Positions 23,351 to 31,222 of a stretch of DNA of 64,000 bases are shown here, in pieces. This stretch comes from Elusimicrobia bacterium GWA2_61_42. GTDB taxonomy: Bacteria > Elusimicrobiota > Elusimicrobia > Elusimicrobiales > UBA9959. The first letter of the stretch is position 1; each line of letters starts with the position of its first letter. A program made the position numbers and the translations under genes. Below the pieces are notes generated by a model, which did not search any database, had not been told where the DNA came from, and saw only the letters and a list, made by a program, of their open reading frames with translations. Where the stretch lies: positions 1 to 64,000 of the forward strand of contig MGTU01000020.1 of the NCBI GenBank assembly GCA_001799615.1, in the 5' to 3' direction.

Positions 23351-23863
23351 ATGCGCCTGCCCATCTTCTCACTCTTACTTCTCTCCGGCCTGCTGCTCTC
23401 CGCCGCGGCCCCGGCGGCCGCCGGCAATAAAGCCCGGGCCGCCAAAACGTCCGGCTACAAGGAAATACCCGCGCTGAACTGGGGGCTTACTTCGGCGGGA
23501 TTCGTAGAATTGTTCAAGCTGCGCAACATGGAGATAGAAGGGGCCGCGCCCAGCCGTTTCTTCCCGGCCTCGGTCGCCTTTTCCCTGGGCCGCATCGATG
23601 ACACCGGGCATTACCTGATGCTCAAATGCTCCGCTTCGGCCGACTGCGACGGCAACAGGGACGCGTTGGAGGAACGCTTGATGTCCGCCACCCTCCTGGA
23701 GGTGGTGCTCACCCCGAGGGTCCTGAAGGACCAGCTTTACGATCCTAACACCTGGGCGCTGACCCCCCTGGGGGATAAATACATTAAAATACTGCGCAAA
23801 CGCTACCCGGACCTTTCCACCCGCCTGGCCAGGCTGGTGGCGGCCGCCTTCGCCAGTCAGTAG
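23351..23863 (+). CDS. Hypothetical exported protein
   Basis: 170 residues with a Sec signal peptide (MRLPIFSLLLLSGLLLSAAA, cleaved near the AAPAAAG stretch). The mature protein is basic, with two Cys (KCSASADC) and a helical C-terminus (YIKILRKRYPDLSTRLARLV). No family recognised. Its promoter region carries TATATAGCTTAAACTG with no clear hexamers. Likely periplasmic. Confidence 0.62.
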   Translation: MRLPIFSLLLLSGLLLSAAAPAAAGNKARAAKTSGYKEIPALNWGLTSAGFVELFKLRNMEIEGAAPSRFFPASVAFSLGRIDDTGHYLMLKCSASADCDGNRDALEERLMSATLLEVVLTPRVLKDQLYDPNTWALTPLGDKYIKILRKRYPDLSTRLARLVAAAFASQ

Positions 23864-23886
23864 CGTAAATAAGGGGACGCCGCTAA

Positions 23887-23958
23887 GGGGTCAGGCCCTG
23901 AAGCTTGGCGTTCAAAGCGAAGCCGCCGGGACAGCCCGGCGGTTTTGTTTTGTAGAAT
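23887..23958 (+). repeat. GGGGTCAGGCCCTGAAGC motif plus module with leaderless promoter
   Basis: The motif is followed by the hairpin at 23922 (loop ACAG), TTTTGTTTTG and TAGAAT at 23953-23958, then six bases to the ATG at 23965. Confidence 0.7.
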
Positions 23959-23964
23959 TGTCGT

Positions 23965-24366
23965 ATGAAATTTAAACATTGGTATCTGGCAGGCGGTGTT
24001 GCCGTTCTGCTTTGCGGTTGCGGGAAGAAAAAATTCGACAGCCCCGGGAATCTGGGCCGCCTGAGCAGCGTGCGGTCGGCCCTGCAGGTATATTACGGGG
24101 ACAAGGACGGGACATTCCCGGAACGGCTGGAACCGCTGGTCGAGAACGGAAAATACCTGGCAGAGCTGCCCAAACTCAAACTGCCGGAGCACCCGGAGAC
24201 CAACGAGGTGCTTTACCTTTCGGGGCCGGCCGTGAACCCGGCCAAACTTACCGACACCGGCGGTTACGCCTACTACAACTCCAAAGGACACCCGGTAACC
24301 TACGGCACGGTGCTCCTGAATTGCACGCACAAGAACGAAAAGGGCCAGTTCTGGTATTCATATTAG
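23965..24366 (+). CDS. Lipoprotein with pseudopilin-like globular domain
   Basis: 133 residues. The lipoprotein signal MKFKHWYLAGGVAVLLCGC carries a lipobox Cys. The rest resembles the globular part of GspG-type pseudopilins and prepilins: SVRSALQVYYGDKDGTFPERL (near 32-52), then GGYAYYNSKGHPVTYG. The hydrophobic pilin N-helix and its prepilin cleavage site are absent and replaced by a lipid anchor. It is probably leaderless (TAGAAT six bases upstream). It may be a pilin-derived lipoprotein rather than a filament subunit. Confidence 0.62.
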   Translation: MKFKHWYLAGGVAVLLCGCGKKKFDSPGNLGRLSSVRSALQVYYGDKDGTFPERLEPLVENGKYLAELPKLKLPEHPETNEVLYLSGPAVNPAKLTDTGGYAYYNSKGHPVTYGTVLLNCTHKNEKGQFWYSY

Positions 24367-24476
24367 GGGAAATCTCCATGGTTTCTTAAGAGCGAAGGTC
24401 AAAAAGTAGAGGGCAAAGGCGGCGGCGGCCTTTTGCGGCCCGGGCCGGGAATAGGGGCGGTAATTGGGAGAGGATC

Positions 24477-25010
24477 ATGAAATTGTTTTTAGCTATAGCG
24501 GTGTTGTTATTGGCGGGCGCACCGGCGAGGGCGCAGTTAGAGGACGAAGACCAGATCCCGCTGCCGGGGCCCTCTGTTACCTCCGCCGAGATCGCGGCGC
24601 CGGCGCCGCCCGTTAAAAAGAAGCCGGTGCCGCCGGGCTTTTGCGATACTATCGACGCAAAGCTGGCGGCTTGCCTGGCCGCAGACCCCAAAAAAATAAA
24701 AAAAATAGCGTTTTCCGGAGTTGAGACCGCGGCGGTAAAACAAAAACGGAAGGACGCCAAAGCGAAGGAACTCAAAACGCGGGAGCTGTGTCAGGTCGTA
24801 AAAGCCCAGCGGGAGAAGGTGGCGAAATTGCGCGCCGGAGAAAGCGGGAACGCCGGCGCGGCGGCATCCAATATGGAACGCCAGGCCAACCTGATAGAGA
24901 AGACGGCCGCGGCGCTGCTGGACGAGGCGCTGAGGCTTTTAAAAGAAATAGGGGAGTGCCCCTCCTGGCAGGACCCGGCCGCCGGCAAGAAACCGCGGTC
25001 GTCCAAATGA
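24477..25010 (+). CDS. Hypothetical exported protein
   Basis: 177 residues with signal peptide MKLFLAIAVLLLAGAPARAQ and ribosome site GGGAGAGGATC before the ATG. The mature part has a Pro-rich segment (APAPPVKKKPVPPGF), four to five Cys spaced through the chain, and a lysine/glutamate-rich helical region (AVKQKRKDAKAKELKTRELC, then a heptad-like stretch). Periplasmic. No family recognised. Confidence 0.6.
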   Translation: MKLFLAIAVLLLAGAPARAQLEDEDQIPLPGPSVTSAEIAAPAPPVKKKPVPPGFCDTIDAKLAACLAADPKKIKKIAFSGVETAAVKQKRKDAKAKELKTRELCQVVKAQREKVAKLRAGESGNAGAAASNMERQANLIEKTAAALLDEALRLLKEIGECPSWQDPAAGKKPRSSK

Positions 25011-25058
25011 GCGCCCACCGGTAAGGGGAGAGGACGGCTGGGACAGCGGGAGATCTAA

Positions 25059-25580
25059 ATGGTGCGTAAAGCAAAGATAGAAGACGCGGAGCGGCTGGCG
25101 GAGATACATATCTTCGGGTGGCGCAACGCTTACCGCAAGATCCTGACGGACAAATTCCTGTTCGACGAACTGCGGGTCTGCCGGCGCGCCGAGGGTTTTA
25201 AAAAAGTGGTAGCTGAGGGCTTGGAGGAGCTATATGTGGCCGAGCGGCAGGGCGTGGTGGCCGGCTTTCTCTCCATAGGGGAGCCGCGCGATGCCGATAA
25301 GACAAAGGCGGCTGCCCTGGAGCTTTGGGCTATCTATGTGGACCCTGTCATAATGCGGGAAGGGGTGGGCGCGGAGTTGCTGGAGTTCTGCGAGCAGCAA
25401 GGGGCCGTTCGCGGCAGGAAGGAAGTTTTTCTTTGGGTTCTGGAGGAGAACGCGATCGGGCGCTCCTTTTACAAGAAGCACGGCTATGTCCCCGACGGCA
25501 CAAGGAAAGTGCTGACCCGGCTTCTGTCGGCTTCGGGCATGCCCGTGGCGGAAGTTCGCTACGTAAAAGCTATCGCCTGA
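25059..25580 (+). CDS. GNAT-family N-acetyltransferase
   Basis: 173 residues. The fold starts at once (VRKAKIEDAERLAEIHIFGW). Motif A is LWAIYVDPVIMREGVGAELL (about 90-109), and motif B includes WVLEENAIGRSFYKKHGY, a common GNAT C-terminal signature. The W-R-N-A-Y start and ARSFY ending resemble the RimI/phosphinothricin-type group. Substrate undetermined. It stands alone between an exported protein and the histidine kinase. Confidence 0.85.
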   Translation: MVRKAKIEDAERLAEIHIFGWRNAYRKILTDKFLFDELRVCRRAEGFKKVVAEGLEELYVAERQGVVAGFLSIGEPRDADKTKAAALELWAIYVDPVIMREGVGAELLEFCEQQGAVRGRKEVFLWVLEENAIGRSFYKKHGYVPDGTRKVLTRLLSASGMPVAEVRYVKAIA

Positions 25581-25605
25581 AAAAAGGGACAGGGGACGGG
25601 GCAAT

Positions 25606-25669
25606 GGGGTCAAGTCTTAAAATTTAGCGTTATCGCCTGGGGAAGCCCGGTGGTTTTGTTTTGTAGAAT
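25606..25669 (+). repeat. GGGGTCAAGTCTTAAAAT motif plus degenerate module with TAGAAT
   Basis: The hairpin at 25633 has CGCCTGGGG/CCCGGTGG arms (two non-perfect pairs), TTTTGTTTTG, TAGAAT at 25664-25669. The next ATG is 38 bases on. Confidence 0.6.
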
Positions 25670-25707
25670 AAGGGAAAAGACAGTAGCCGCTTTTTAGGAC
25701 CGCGCTT

Positions 25708-26403
25708 ATGAATAATGAGGACAAGAAAGAGAAACCGGACCTGCTTAAACAGATGTCAGGCGTGGTGGGCCACGAGATACGCAACCCCCTGGCCATCATT
25801 TCCAATTCGCTGTATTTCATAAAGACCAAGCTGGGCGCCAACGGGGCGGCCCTGGACCCGAAGATCGCCAAGCACCTGGGGATAATAGAGGGCGAGGTAA
25901 AGCATACCAACGAAGTTATCGAGGAGATGCTCACCTTTACCCGCACCAGGGAGCTGCAGCGCGCGCCGGCCTCCGTCAACGCGGCCCTCAAGGACCTGGC
26001 GGGAGCTTACCCGGTGCCGCCGGCGGTCACGCTGAAGCTGGAGGCCGACCCCGCGGACCCGTGCGTGAACGCGGACATGGACGCGATCGGCTACGCGCTG
26101 CGCTGCGTGCTGACCAACGCGGTGCAGGCGCTGCCGGAAGGCGGCCTTGTGACCCTGGCTTGCACCCACGACGAGAAACTGGCGCACCTGACCTGCACCG
26201 ACAGCGGCCCCGGGCTGCCCGGCGGCGACGGCGAGAAGGTCTTTGAACCGTTCTTCACCACCAAGCCGCGCGGCATAGGGCTGGGCCTGCCCATCGCGCG
26301 CAAGCTGCTGGAGCAGCAGGGCGGCACGCTCAAGGCAGAGAACGCGCCCGGCGGCGGGACCAGGGTAACGCTGTCCCTGCCGCTGGACGGGCCGCGGACC
26401 TGA
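25708..26403 (+). CDS. Soluble histidine kinase without sensor domain
   Basis: 231 residues holding only a HisKA domain (VVGHEIRNPLAIISNSLYF, His19-type phospho-acceptor) and a HATPase_c domain (NAVQALPEGG N-box, DSGPGLPGG G1, GIGLGLPIARKLLEQQGG G2). There is no transmembrane, PAS or GAF part, so the input must come from a partner protein. No response regulator is adjacent. The stand-alone receivers elsewhere in this window are candidates only. Confidence 0.88.
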   Translation: MNNEDKKEKPDLLKQMSGVVGHEIRNPLAIISNSLYFIKTKLGANGAALDPKIAKHLGIIEGEVKHTNEVIEEMLTFTRTRELQRAPASVNAALKDLAGAYPVPPAVTLKLEADPADPCVNADMDAIGYALRCVLTNAVQALPEGGLVTLACTHDEKLAHLTCTDSGPGLPGGDGEKVFEPFFTTKPRGIGLGLPIARKLLEQQGGTLKAENAPGGGTRVTLSLPLDGPRT

Positions 26404-26425
26404 AGGTTATTTTTTGACGGAATGA

Positions 26426-26456
26426 AACCGCCGGCAAGCCCGGCGGTTTTGTTTTA
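26426..26456 (+). terminator. Dispersed hairpin module between convergent genes
   Basis: ACCGCCGGCAAGCCCGGCGG with TTTTGTTTTA. The minus-strand rlmN stop follows immediately. Confidence 0.75.
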
Positions 26457-27470
26457 ATCAGCGGCGCGGGCGGCCAGCTGGCCGCAGGCGGCGGCGATGT
26501 CCGCGCCTTTCTCGGTCCTCAGGTAGGCGCGCACGCCGGCGGCTATCAGCTCCCGCTGGAATTCTTTTATGCGCGGCGCCGCGGGGCCGGGGCCGCCCGG
26601 CGGGTTGTACGGGATCAGGTTGAGACGGCAGGGGATGCCCTCTATAAGTTCGGCCAGCCCCGCTGAATCCGACGGCCGGTCGTTGACGCCGGGGAGCAGG
26701 ATGTACTCCAGCATAACATGCGCCCGCCGGGCGGCGCAGTACTGCCTTACGGCCGCCAGCACGCGGCGGAGCGGGTAAACTTTTTCCATAGGGGCAAGGC
26801 GCGCCCGCAGTTCCGGATCCGCCGCTATCACCGAGACGGCCAGCCTCACGCGCAGGTCCGAGGCGGTGAGTTCCTCTATCACCGGGATCACGCCTACGGT
26901 GGAGACCGTCATCTTGACCTGCGGGAAATGCCGGCCGCGGCTGTCGGAAAGTATCCTTATGGTCTTCTCGACGTTCTCCCAGTTCAGGAAAGGCTCGCCC
27001 ATGCCCATGAAGACCAGGCTTCTCAGGTCCACGGCTTCGCGCAGGCAGGCCTCGAACTGGGCGATCATCTCGGCCGGCGTCAGCGAGCGTTTAAGCCCCA
27101 GGGCGCCGGTGGCGCAGAAGGCGCAGCCGCAGGCGCAGCCGGACTGCGAGGAAAGGCAGGCGGTCTGCTGGTCTTTGCCGGGCAGCACCACGCATTCCGC
27201 CAAGGCGTCCCCGGGAAAACGGAAGAGCATTTTTCTGGTGCCGTCCTTGGCCGCCAGCTTGCGCTCCGGGACGGCCAGCGGCGCCAGCGTGAAGGCGCGG
27301 GCGAGCGCCAGGCCTACGCGCGCCGGCACGTTGGGCAGCTGCCGCAGGTCTGCGGCGCCGCGGCGGTGCACGGCCATAAATACGGCGCCGGCGTTGCCGG
27401 GCTTCTCGCCCAGGCTTACCAGCGCCGCCGCTATCTCCGCGCGGGTCAGGCCCCGCAGGTCAGGTTCCAT
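26454..27470 (-). CDS. rlmN: RlmN-type 23S rRNA/tRNA adenine-C2 methyltransferase
   Basis: 338 residues. The radical SAM motif CACGCAFC follows TACLSSQSG, placing a Cys where RlmN carries its cluster-adjacent residue. MGMGEPFLNWENV and VKMTVSTVGVIP are strong RlmN/Cfr blocks, and a C-terminal Cys (AAACGQLA) fits the methyl-accepting position. RlmN methylates A2503 of 23S rRNA and A37 of some tRNAs. Cfr is the alternative within the family, but the context offers no support for it. Confidence 0.9.
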   Translation of the reverse strand: MEPDLRGLTRAEIAAALVSLGEKPGNAGAVFMAVHRRGAADLRQLPNVPARVGLALARAFTLAPLAVPERKLAAKDGTRKMLFRFPGDALAECVVLPGKDQQTACLSSQSGCACGCAFCATGALGLKRSLTPAEMIAQFEACLREAVDLRSLVFMGMGEPFLNWENVEKTIRILSDSRGRHFPQVKMTVSTVGVIPVIEELTASDLRVRLAVSVIAADPELRARLAPMEKVYPLRRVLAAVRQYCAARRAHVMLEYILLPGVNDRPSDSAGLAELIEGIPCRLNLIPYNPPGGPGPAAPRIKEFQRELIAAGVRAYLRTEKGADIAAACGQLAARAAD

Positions 27471-27553
27471 CGGGATATTCTATTAAATACAGGCGGCAGG
27501 AGAGCCGTTCAAACCCTGCCGTACCGGGGGGGCCGGGTCTTATTCTCATTTGC

Positions 27554-27559
27554 TAGAAT
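27554..27559 (+). promoter_or_regulatory. Extended -10 TTTGCTAGAATA
   Basis: A TAGAAT copy without hairpin, 20 bases before the ATG at 27580. It matches the window-wide TTTGnTAnAATA pattern. Confidence 0.5.
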
Positions 27560-27579
27560 AGTTTTATCAGGAAGCTGCC

Positions 27580-28260
27580 ATGCTTAAAAAAACCGATATT
27601 TCAGAAGCCGGCCAGAGCGCTGACCGCCAGGAGTGTTATGCCTGCTACAGGGCGAAAAAGAACTGTTTATGCGACAGCCTGAAACCCTTCGCCACCAAAA
27701 TGCGCTTTGTGATCCTGATGCACGCCAAAGAAGCCAAAAGGCAAAAAACAGGGACGGCGCGGCTGGCGAAATTATGCCTGACGAACGCGGAACTTCTGAT
27801 AGGGATAGATTTTACGCGCGATGAACGGGTTAATGCCCTTATCCAGGATCCCTCCTATATTCCTTTCGTCCTTTATCCCGGGCCCAAAGCCGTTAATTTC
27901 AGAACCGCGGGCAGCGGGCTCCTGAAACAGGAAGGGAAAACCCCGCTGGTCTTTGTTATCGACGGGACCTGGGCCTGCGCCAAAAGGCTTTTAAACCAAA
28001 GCCAAAATCTTCATGCCTTGCCCCGCCTTTCTTTTTCCAGCAGCTATGTTTCCCGGTTCACGATCAAGAAGCAGCCCAAAGAACACTGTATTTCCACCAT
28101 AGAGGCCATCTATTATTTGTGCAAGGAAGCCGAAGAAGCCGGCTATGAAAACCTTCACGCGCAAAACGAGGTACTGATGACCGTTTTTAAAAGACTGGTG
28201 GAGATCCAGGTCAATTACCAGAAGGGAAAAGGCAGAAGGGGCAGCGGAGCCAGGAGCTGA
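27580..28260 (+). CDS. DTW-domain protein, tRNA-uridine aminocarboxypropyltransferase family
   Basis: 226 residues. An N-terminal zinc-type cluster (ECYACYRAKKNCLC) is followed by VILMHAKEAKRQKTGTARL and the DTW-equivalent box VIDGTWACAKRLL near 130-142. This is the TapT/TuaA (DTWD) family, which adds the acp group to uridine in tRNA from S-adenosylmethionine. Here the classical D-T-W reads D-G-T-W. AGGAAGC precedes the ATG. It is divergent from rlmN, so two RNA-modification genes share an intergenic region. Confidence 0.82.
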   Translation: MLKKTDISEAGQSADRQECYACYRAKKNCLCDSLKPFATKMRFVILMHAKEAKRQKTGTARLAKLCLTNAELLIGIDFTRDERVNALIQDPSYIPFVLYPGPKAVNFRTAGSGLLKQEGKTPLVFVIDGTWACAKRLLNQSQNLHALPRLSFSSSYVSRFTIKKQPKEHCISTIEAIYYLCKEAEEAGYENLHAQNEVLMTVFKRLVEIQVNYQKGKGRRGSGARS

Positions 28261-28283
28261 CCGTCCCGCGCGAAGCGCCTGAA

Positions 28284-28314
28284 GCCGCCGGGGCAGCCGG
28301 CGGTTTTGCTTTTG
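28284..28314 (+). terminator. Dispersed hairpin module (terminator)
   Basis: GCCGCCGGGGCAGCCGGCGG with TTTTGCTTTTG, after the DTW gene. Confidence 0.75.
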
Positions 28315-28393
28315 GGGCGGTAGGACTAAAGACCAAAGCGGGTTAGGGCCAAAGGCTCATCTCAAATCGGAAAAGAAGCTGTATATTATAGCT

Positions 28394-29203
28394 ATGAGAT
28401 CAAACGGCTTTTTCCCGCGCCAATTCCTTATTGTTTTGTTTTTGCCGCTGTTCGCGGCGGTGGTTAACGGGCAGACGCCGGCCATGGACGGGCTGCTGTC
28501 GGTTCCCGGCATAGTTGTTCCCGAACTTTCGACGCCGGCGCCGGCGCTGGCGGAAAGCTACCCCGAGTTTGAGCAGGACCGTAAGCCAGCTACGCTGAGC
28601 TACAATGCCGGCGGGGTGCGCGTGCTCAGCGGGGTGCGGTTCGAGCGGGACGCCAAGGCCAATGTTTACAGGTGGGGGGAGTTAAAGCTTGAGGACGCCG
28701 GCCTGGCCGGGGTTTACTGGGGCTTCAGGTCCGGCGGCGTCGGGCACAATTTTTTGATGTTCGCGTTCAAGGACGGGACCAAGGTGGTGGTGGAGGCCCT
28801 GCCCTGGAAGAAGAAGGGCGCGGAGTTCAAGCCTTTCGGCGGGGGCATCTCCGGGGAATACGCGCTGGTCTGGAACGTGGTGGACTGGAACAGCTTCCTG
28901 GAGACCGCGGTAGGCCGCGACAAGCTTTACGTGGACGTATACCCCATGAAAGTGAGCCGGGAGGAGCAGCTGCGCCTGCTGGACGCGGCCATAACGGAGG
29001 CCACCAGGGATTACAGCGCCGAGAAGTACCACACTTTTTTCAACTCCTGCAGCACCAACGCCCTTAAGGTATTCAGCAAGGGTACCGGCCACCACCTGGT
29101 GGTGGGAAAGCTTCTGCCCTCCGTGGTGGTCGAGCATCTTAAGCTGCGCGGCTTCCTGGGCGACCGCCAGCGTTCGGACGCCTCCAACCAGCCCGGCCTG
29201 TAA
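28394..29203 (+). CDS. Hypothetical exported protein, possible DUF4105-like Cys-hydrolase fold
   Basis: 269 residues with a signal peptide (FLIVLFLPLFAAVVNGQ). Two spaced motifs, VGHNFLMFAF and YHTFFNSCSTNALKVF, place a His before a Cys-Ser-Thr-Asn block. That reminds me of DUF4105 and LRAT/NlpC-like circularly permuted folds, but the assignment is tentative. TATATTATAGCT just upstream of the ATG suggests a leaderless start. It lies 30 bases from the next exported protein gene, probably one operon. Confidence 0.55.
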   Translation: MRSNGFFPRQFLIVLFLPLFAAVVNGQTPAMDGLLSVPGIVVPELSTPAPALAESYPEFEQDRKPATLSYNAGGVRVLSGVRFERDAKANVYRWGELKLEDAGLAGVYWGFRSGGVGHNFLMFAFKDGTKVVVEALPWKKKGAEFKPFGGGISGEYALVWNVVDWNSFLETAVGRDKLYVDVYPMKVSREEQLRLLDAAITEATRDYSAEKYHTFFNSCSTNALKVFSKGTGHHLVVGKLLPSVVVEHLKLRGFLGDRQRSDASNQPGL

Positions 29204-29233
29204 GGTGAGACGCCGGCAGAGTTTCTTAAAATC

Positions 29234-29962
29234 ATGAAAATTACCGGATTGCTGCTGCTGTGCTGCCTGCCGCTCTGCCTTTCCGCGGCGGCGGAGAAAG
29301 GCTGGACGGTAAAGATGACGGCCGTTAACGGCGCAGTGTCCTATTCTCACGCGCAGGCAAGTCCCATCGACGAGCAGACCAGCTACTCCGGCAAGACCCG
29401 CGTCCGGGGCAGGGGGCCGGCGCGCGAAATAATATTCAATTCCGTTCTTAACCGCACGGAGGACGGGCGCTTCCGGCTGGATTACCAGGCCGAGCTGTCC
29501 GGCGAGAACCTGGCCCGGCCCCCTTTCCAGGCCGCCGGCAAAGTTCTGCTGCGCCCCGGGAAACCCGTTCTGGCCGCCAAGGCGGGGGGCTGGAAATTGA
29601 TCCTGGAATTGCAGGGGAAGGCCGAAGGAGAATCCCCCGCGATAGAAACAGCGACCCTGGAAACCCGCCTGAAATGCGGGAGGCAGTCCTACCCCGTCGA
29701 TTTCGCGTATTTGCCGGACCAGCAGTACAGCGCGGTGCTTTATGAAGGATCGGACGATACGGTGCGCAAATTCATGTTGGGCCTGCTGCCCAACAGTTCC
29801 GCCTTGGACGGCGCTTTCCGGCTGCAGTATACCCTGCTGCTGAAAGACGGCGGGGAAACGCTGGCCAGCGGCCAGGGAGAGCTTATCCTGGCTCCCGGCG
29901 AGGGAAAGCAGTCGGCTTCGGCCGGCAAAAACTGCGTCTTTACCGCTAAAGCCCTGAATTAA
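29234..29962 (+). CDS. Hypothetical exported beta-rich protein
   Basis: 242 residues with signal peptide MKITGLLLLCCLPLCLSAAA. The mature chain is strand-rich and mostly free of Cys. It has one pair-like Cys (RLKCG and KNCVF) and repeated amphipathic strands (FRLDYQAELSG, FRLQYTLLLKDGG) that look like two copies of one motif. Probably periplasmic or outer-membrane associated, paired with the gene upstream. No family recognised. Confidence 0.6.
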   Translation: MKITGLLLLCCLPLCLSAAAEKGWTVKMTAVNGAVSYSHAQASPIDEQTSYSGKTRVRGRGPAREIIFNSVLNRTEDGRFRLDYQAELSGENLARPPFQAAGKVLLRPGKPVLAAKAGGWKLILELQGKAEGESPAIETATLETRLKCGRQSYPVDFAYLPDQQYSAVLYEGSDDTVRKFMLGLLPNSSALDGAFRLQYTLLLKDGGETLASGQGELILAPGEGKQSASAGKNCVFTAKALN

Positions 29963-29970
29963 TAAAAAAA

Positions 29971-30029
29971 GCGGGCGCCTGGCCCGCGGTAATTAAAAAC
30001 CGCCGGAGAAGTCCGGCGGTTTTGTTTTG
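29971..30029 (+). terminator. Two tandem hairpins between convergent genes
   Basis: GCGGGCGCCTGGCCCGC with an upstream A tract could serve the minus-strand gene. The module ACCGCCGGAG/TCCGGCGGT with TTTTGTTTTG serves the + gene. Confidence 0.72.
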
Positions 30030-30047
30030 TGTTTGAAAGACCGGCGG

Positions 30048-31040
30048 CTAAAAGTCGCTGTTGCTGAGCCCGGCGTAGATCAGGGCGCCGCCGTTGAGGG
30101 AGGACAGGACTTTGCGGATCTCGGTGTTGGCCACGGCCAGGCAGCCGAAGGAGCGGCCCTGGCGGACGTTGGCTTCGCGCACGTAGGCGGACTCGTGGAT
30201 GACCACGGCCCGGGAGAGCACGTTGGAATTGGTGGACGACAGGCCGTGCAGGCGCATGGACTTGCCGTGGCTGCCGCTGTACAGCGCGCCGGTCAGGTAA
30301 AAGCCCAGCGAGGAGGCCTTGGAGTTGGGCACGTTGCTGAACCTGGTGCTGTAGCCGTCGGCGTCAGGGTCGGAGCCCGCGCCGTGCGCCACGTGCATGG
30401 CGTGCACGCCGCCGGTCTCGAGGTTCAGGATGAAGAAGCGGGTCTTGCTGGAATGGGCGGCGAAATCCACGATGGCGAGGTATTTCTTGTTCGCGATCCT
30501 GCCGGAGTTGGCGTGGAAATATTCCAGGGCCTTGCGCTTGAGGTCCGCGGGGATCTCGCCGCTCCTGTCGGCGGCGGCCTGCGGGTGCAGGAACTCCTGG
30601 AACGACTGCGGCTGCTGGGCGGCCGGGGTTTCCTGGTAATCGGCCGGTTCAAGCGGTTTATAGGTCTGGGCCTCGCTGTACTGCTCTTCGGCCTGGTCGT
30701 CTTCAAGTATGCCTTCCACCTGGGGAACCTCAGCGGGGGGATTGGAGATCTCAATGTCGCCGTTGGGGTTGAAAATGAGTTTGAGGAGGGTGACTATCAG
30801 CTTGGCCAGGTCCTGCACGGGGTTGGTAGACACCCGGGGGGCCTGTGCCGGAGCGGGAGTTATCTCGTAACGCCGGGCGGAGGCGGTTTTCCCCTTAGGG
30901 GCGGCCGCGGTTTTTTTCTGGAGGCCGGCAGTGTCTATGCTGATGTTCTCGGAAGACTTCCGGAGGTTCTCCAGGTTCCCGGCCATTAACGGGCCGGCGG
31001 TGACGAGAACCGACAGGGTTATTAAAATTATCTGTTTCAT
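30048..31040 (-). CDS. Exported murein L,D-transpeptidase catalytic-domain protein (YkuD_2 type)
   Basis: 330 residues with a signal peptide (IILITLSVLVTAGPLMAG). A low-complexity Pro/Gln linker follows, then a C-terminal domain from about 175. MRLHGLSSTNSN, VIHESAYV and the catalytic block GRSFGCLAV (S-x-G-C) match the YkuD_2 group of L,D-transpeptidase-like enzymes. They remodel peptidoglycan cross-links, with the Cys as nucleophile. The N-terminal part has no recognised domain. Transcribed away from rsgA. Confidence 0.82.
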   Translation of the reverse strand: MKQIILITLSVLVTAGPLMAGNLENLRKSSENISIDTAGLQKKTAAAPKGKTASARRYEITPAPAQAPRVSTNPVQDLAKLIVTLLKLIFNPNGDIEISNPPAEVPQVEGILEDDQAEEQYSEAQTYKPLEPADYQETPAAQQPQSFQEFLHPQAAADRSGEIPADLKRKALEYFHANSGRIANKKYLAIVDFAAHSSKTRFFILNLETGGVHAMHVAHGAGSDPDADGYSTRFSNVPNSKASSLGFYLTGALYSGSHGKSMRLHGLSSTNSNVLSRAVVIHESAYVREANVRQGRSFGCLAVANTEIRKVLSSLNGGALIYAGLSNSDF

Positions 31041-31143
31041 AATTTTTCCTCAAGTATAGGTTACTCCCCCGCGCTGGGCTTTTAAAGGGCAATAGGTCCC
31101 AGGCGGAAGTGGGCCTTTCGGCCGCTTTTGGGCGGCACGCGTG

Positions 31144-31173
31144 AACGGCCCGGCGGTTTTGTTTTGGTAGAAT
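31144..31173 (+). promoter_or_regulatory. Half hairpin module with TAGAAT upstream of rsgA
   Basis: Only the right arm CCCGGCGG, TTTTGTTTTGG and TAGAAT (31168-31173) remain, so promoter function is kept while terminator function is lost. Confidence 0.6.
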
Positions 31174-31180
31174 GGAGAGT

Positions 31181-31222
31181 ATGATACGGGAAGCGCGCGC
31201 TGAGAACGCTGACAATGGCTGA
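31181..31222 (+). CDS. Possible 13-codon leader peptide overlapping rsgA start
   Basis: An ATG seven bases after TAGAAT opens a 13-codon frame (MIREARAENADNG) ending in TGA at 31220-31222. That stop overlaps the rsgA ATG at 31215 in another frame. If transcripts start near 31181 it would be translated leaderless and could feed ribosomes to rsgA, which has no clear Shine-Dalgarno sequence. Confidence 0.3.
   Translation: MIREARAENADNG

Noticed and set aside
900-26456. Chromosomal integron with gene cassettes separated by attC-like sites
   Set aside because: Single genes, mostly same strand, with oriented palindromic spacers do suggest it. But no integrase gene is present, the spacers lack paired RYYYAAC/GTTRRRY core sites, and housekeeping genes with the same spacers lie in the array.
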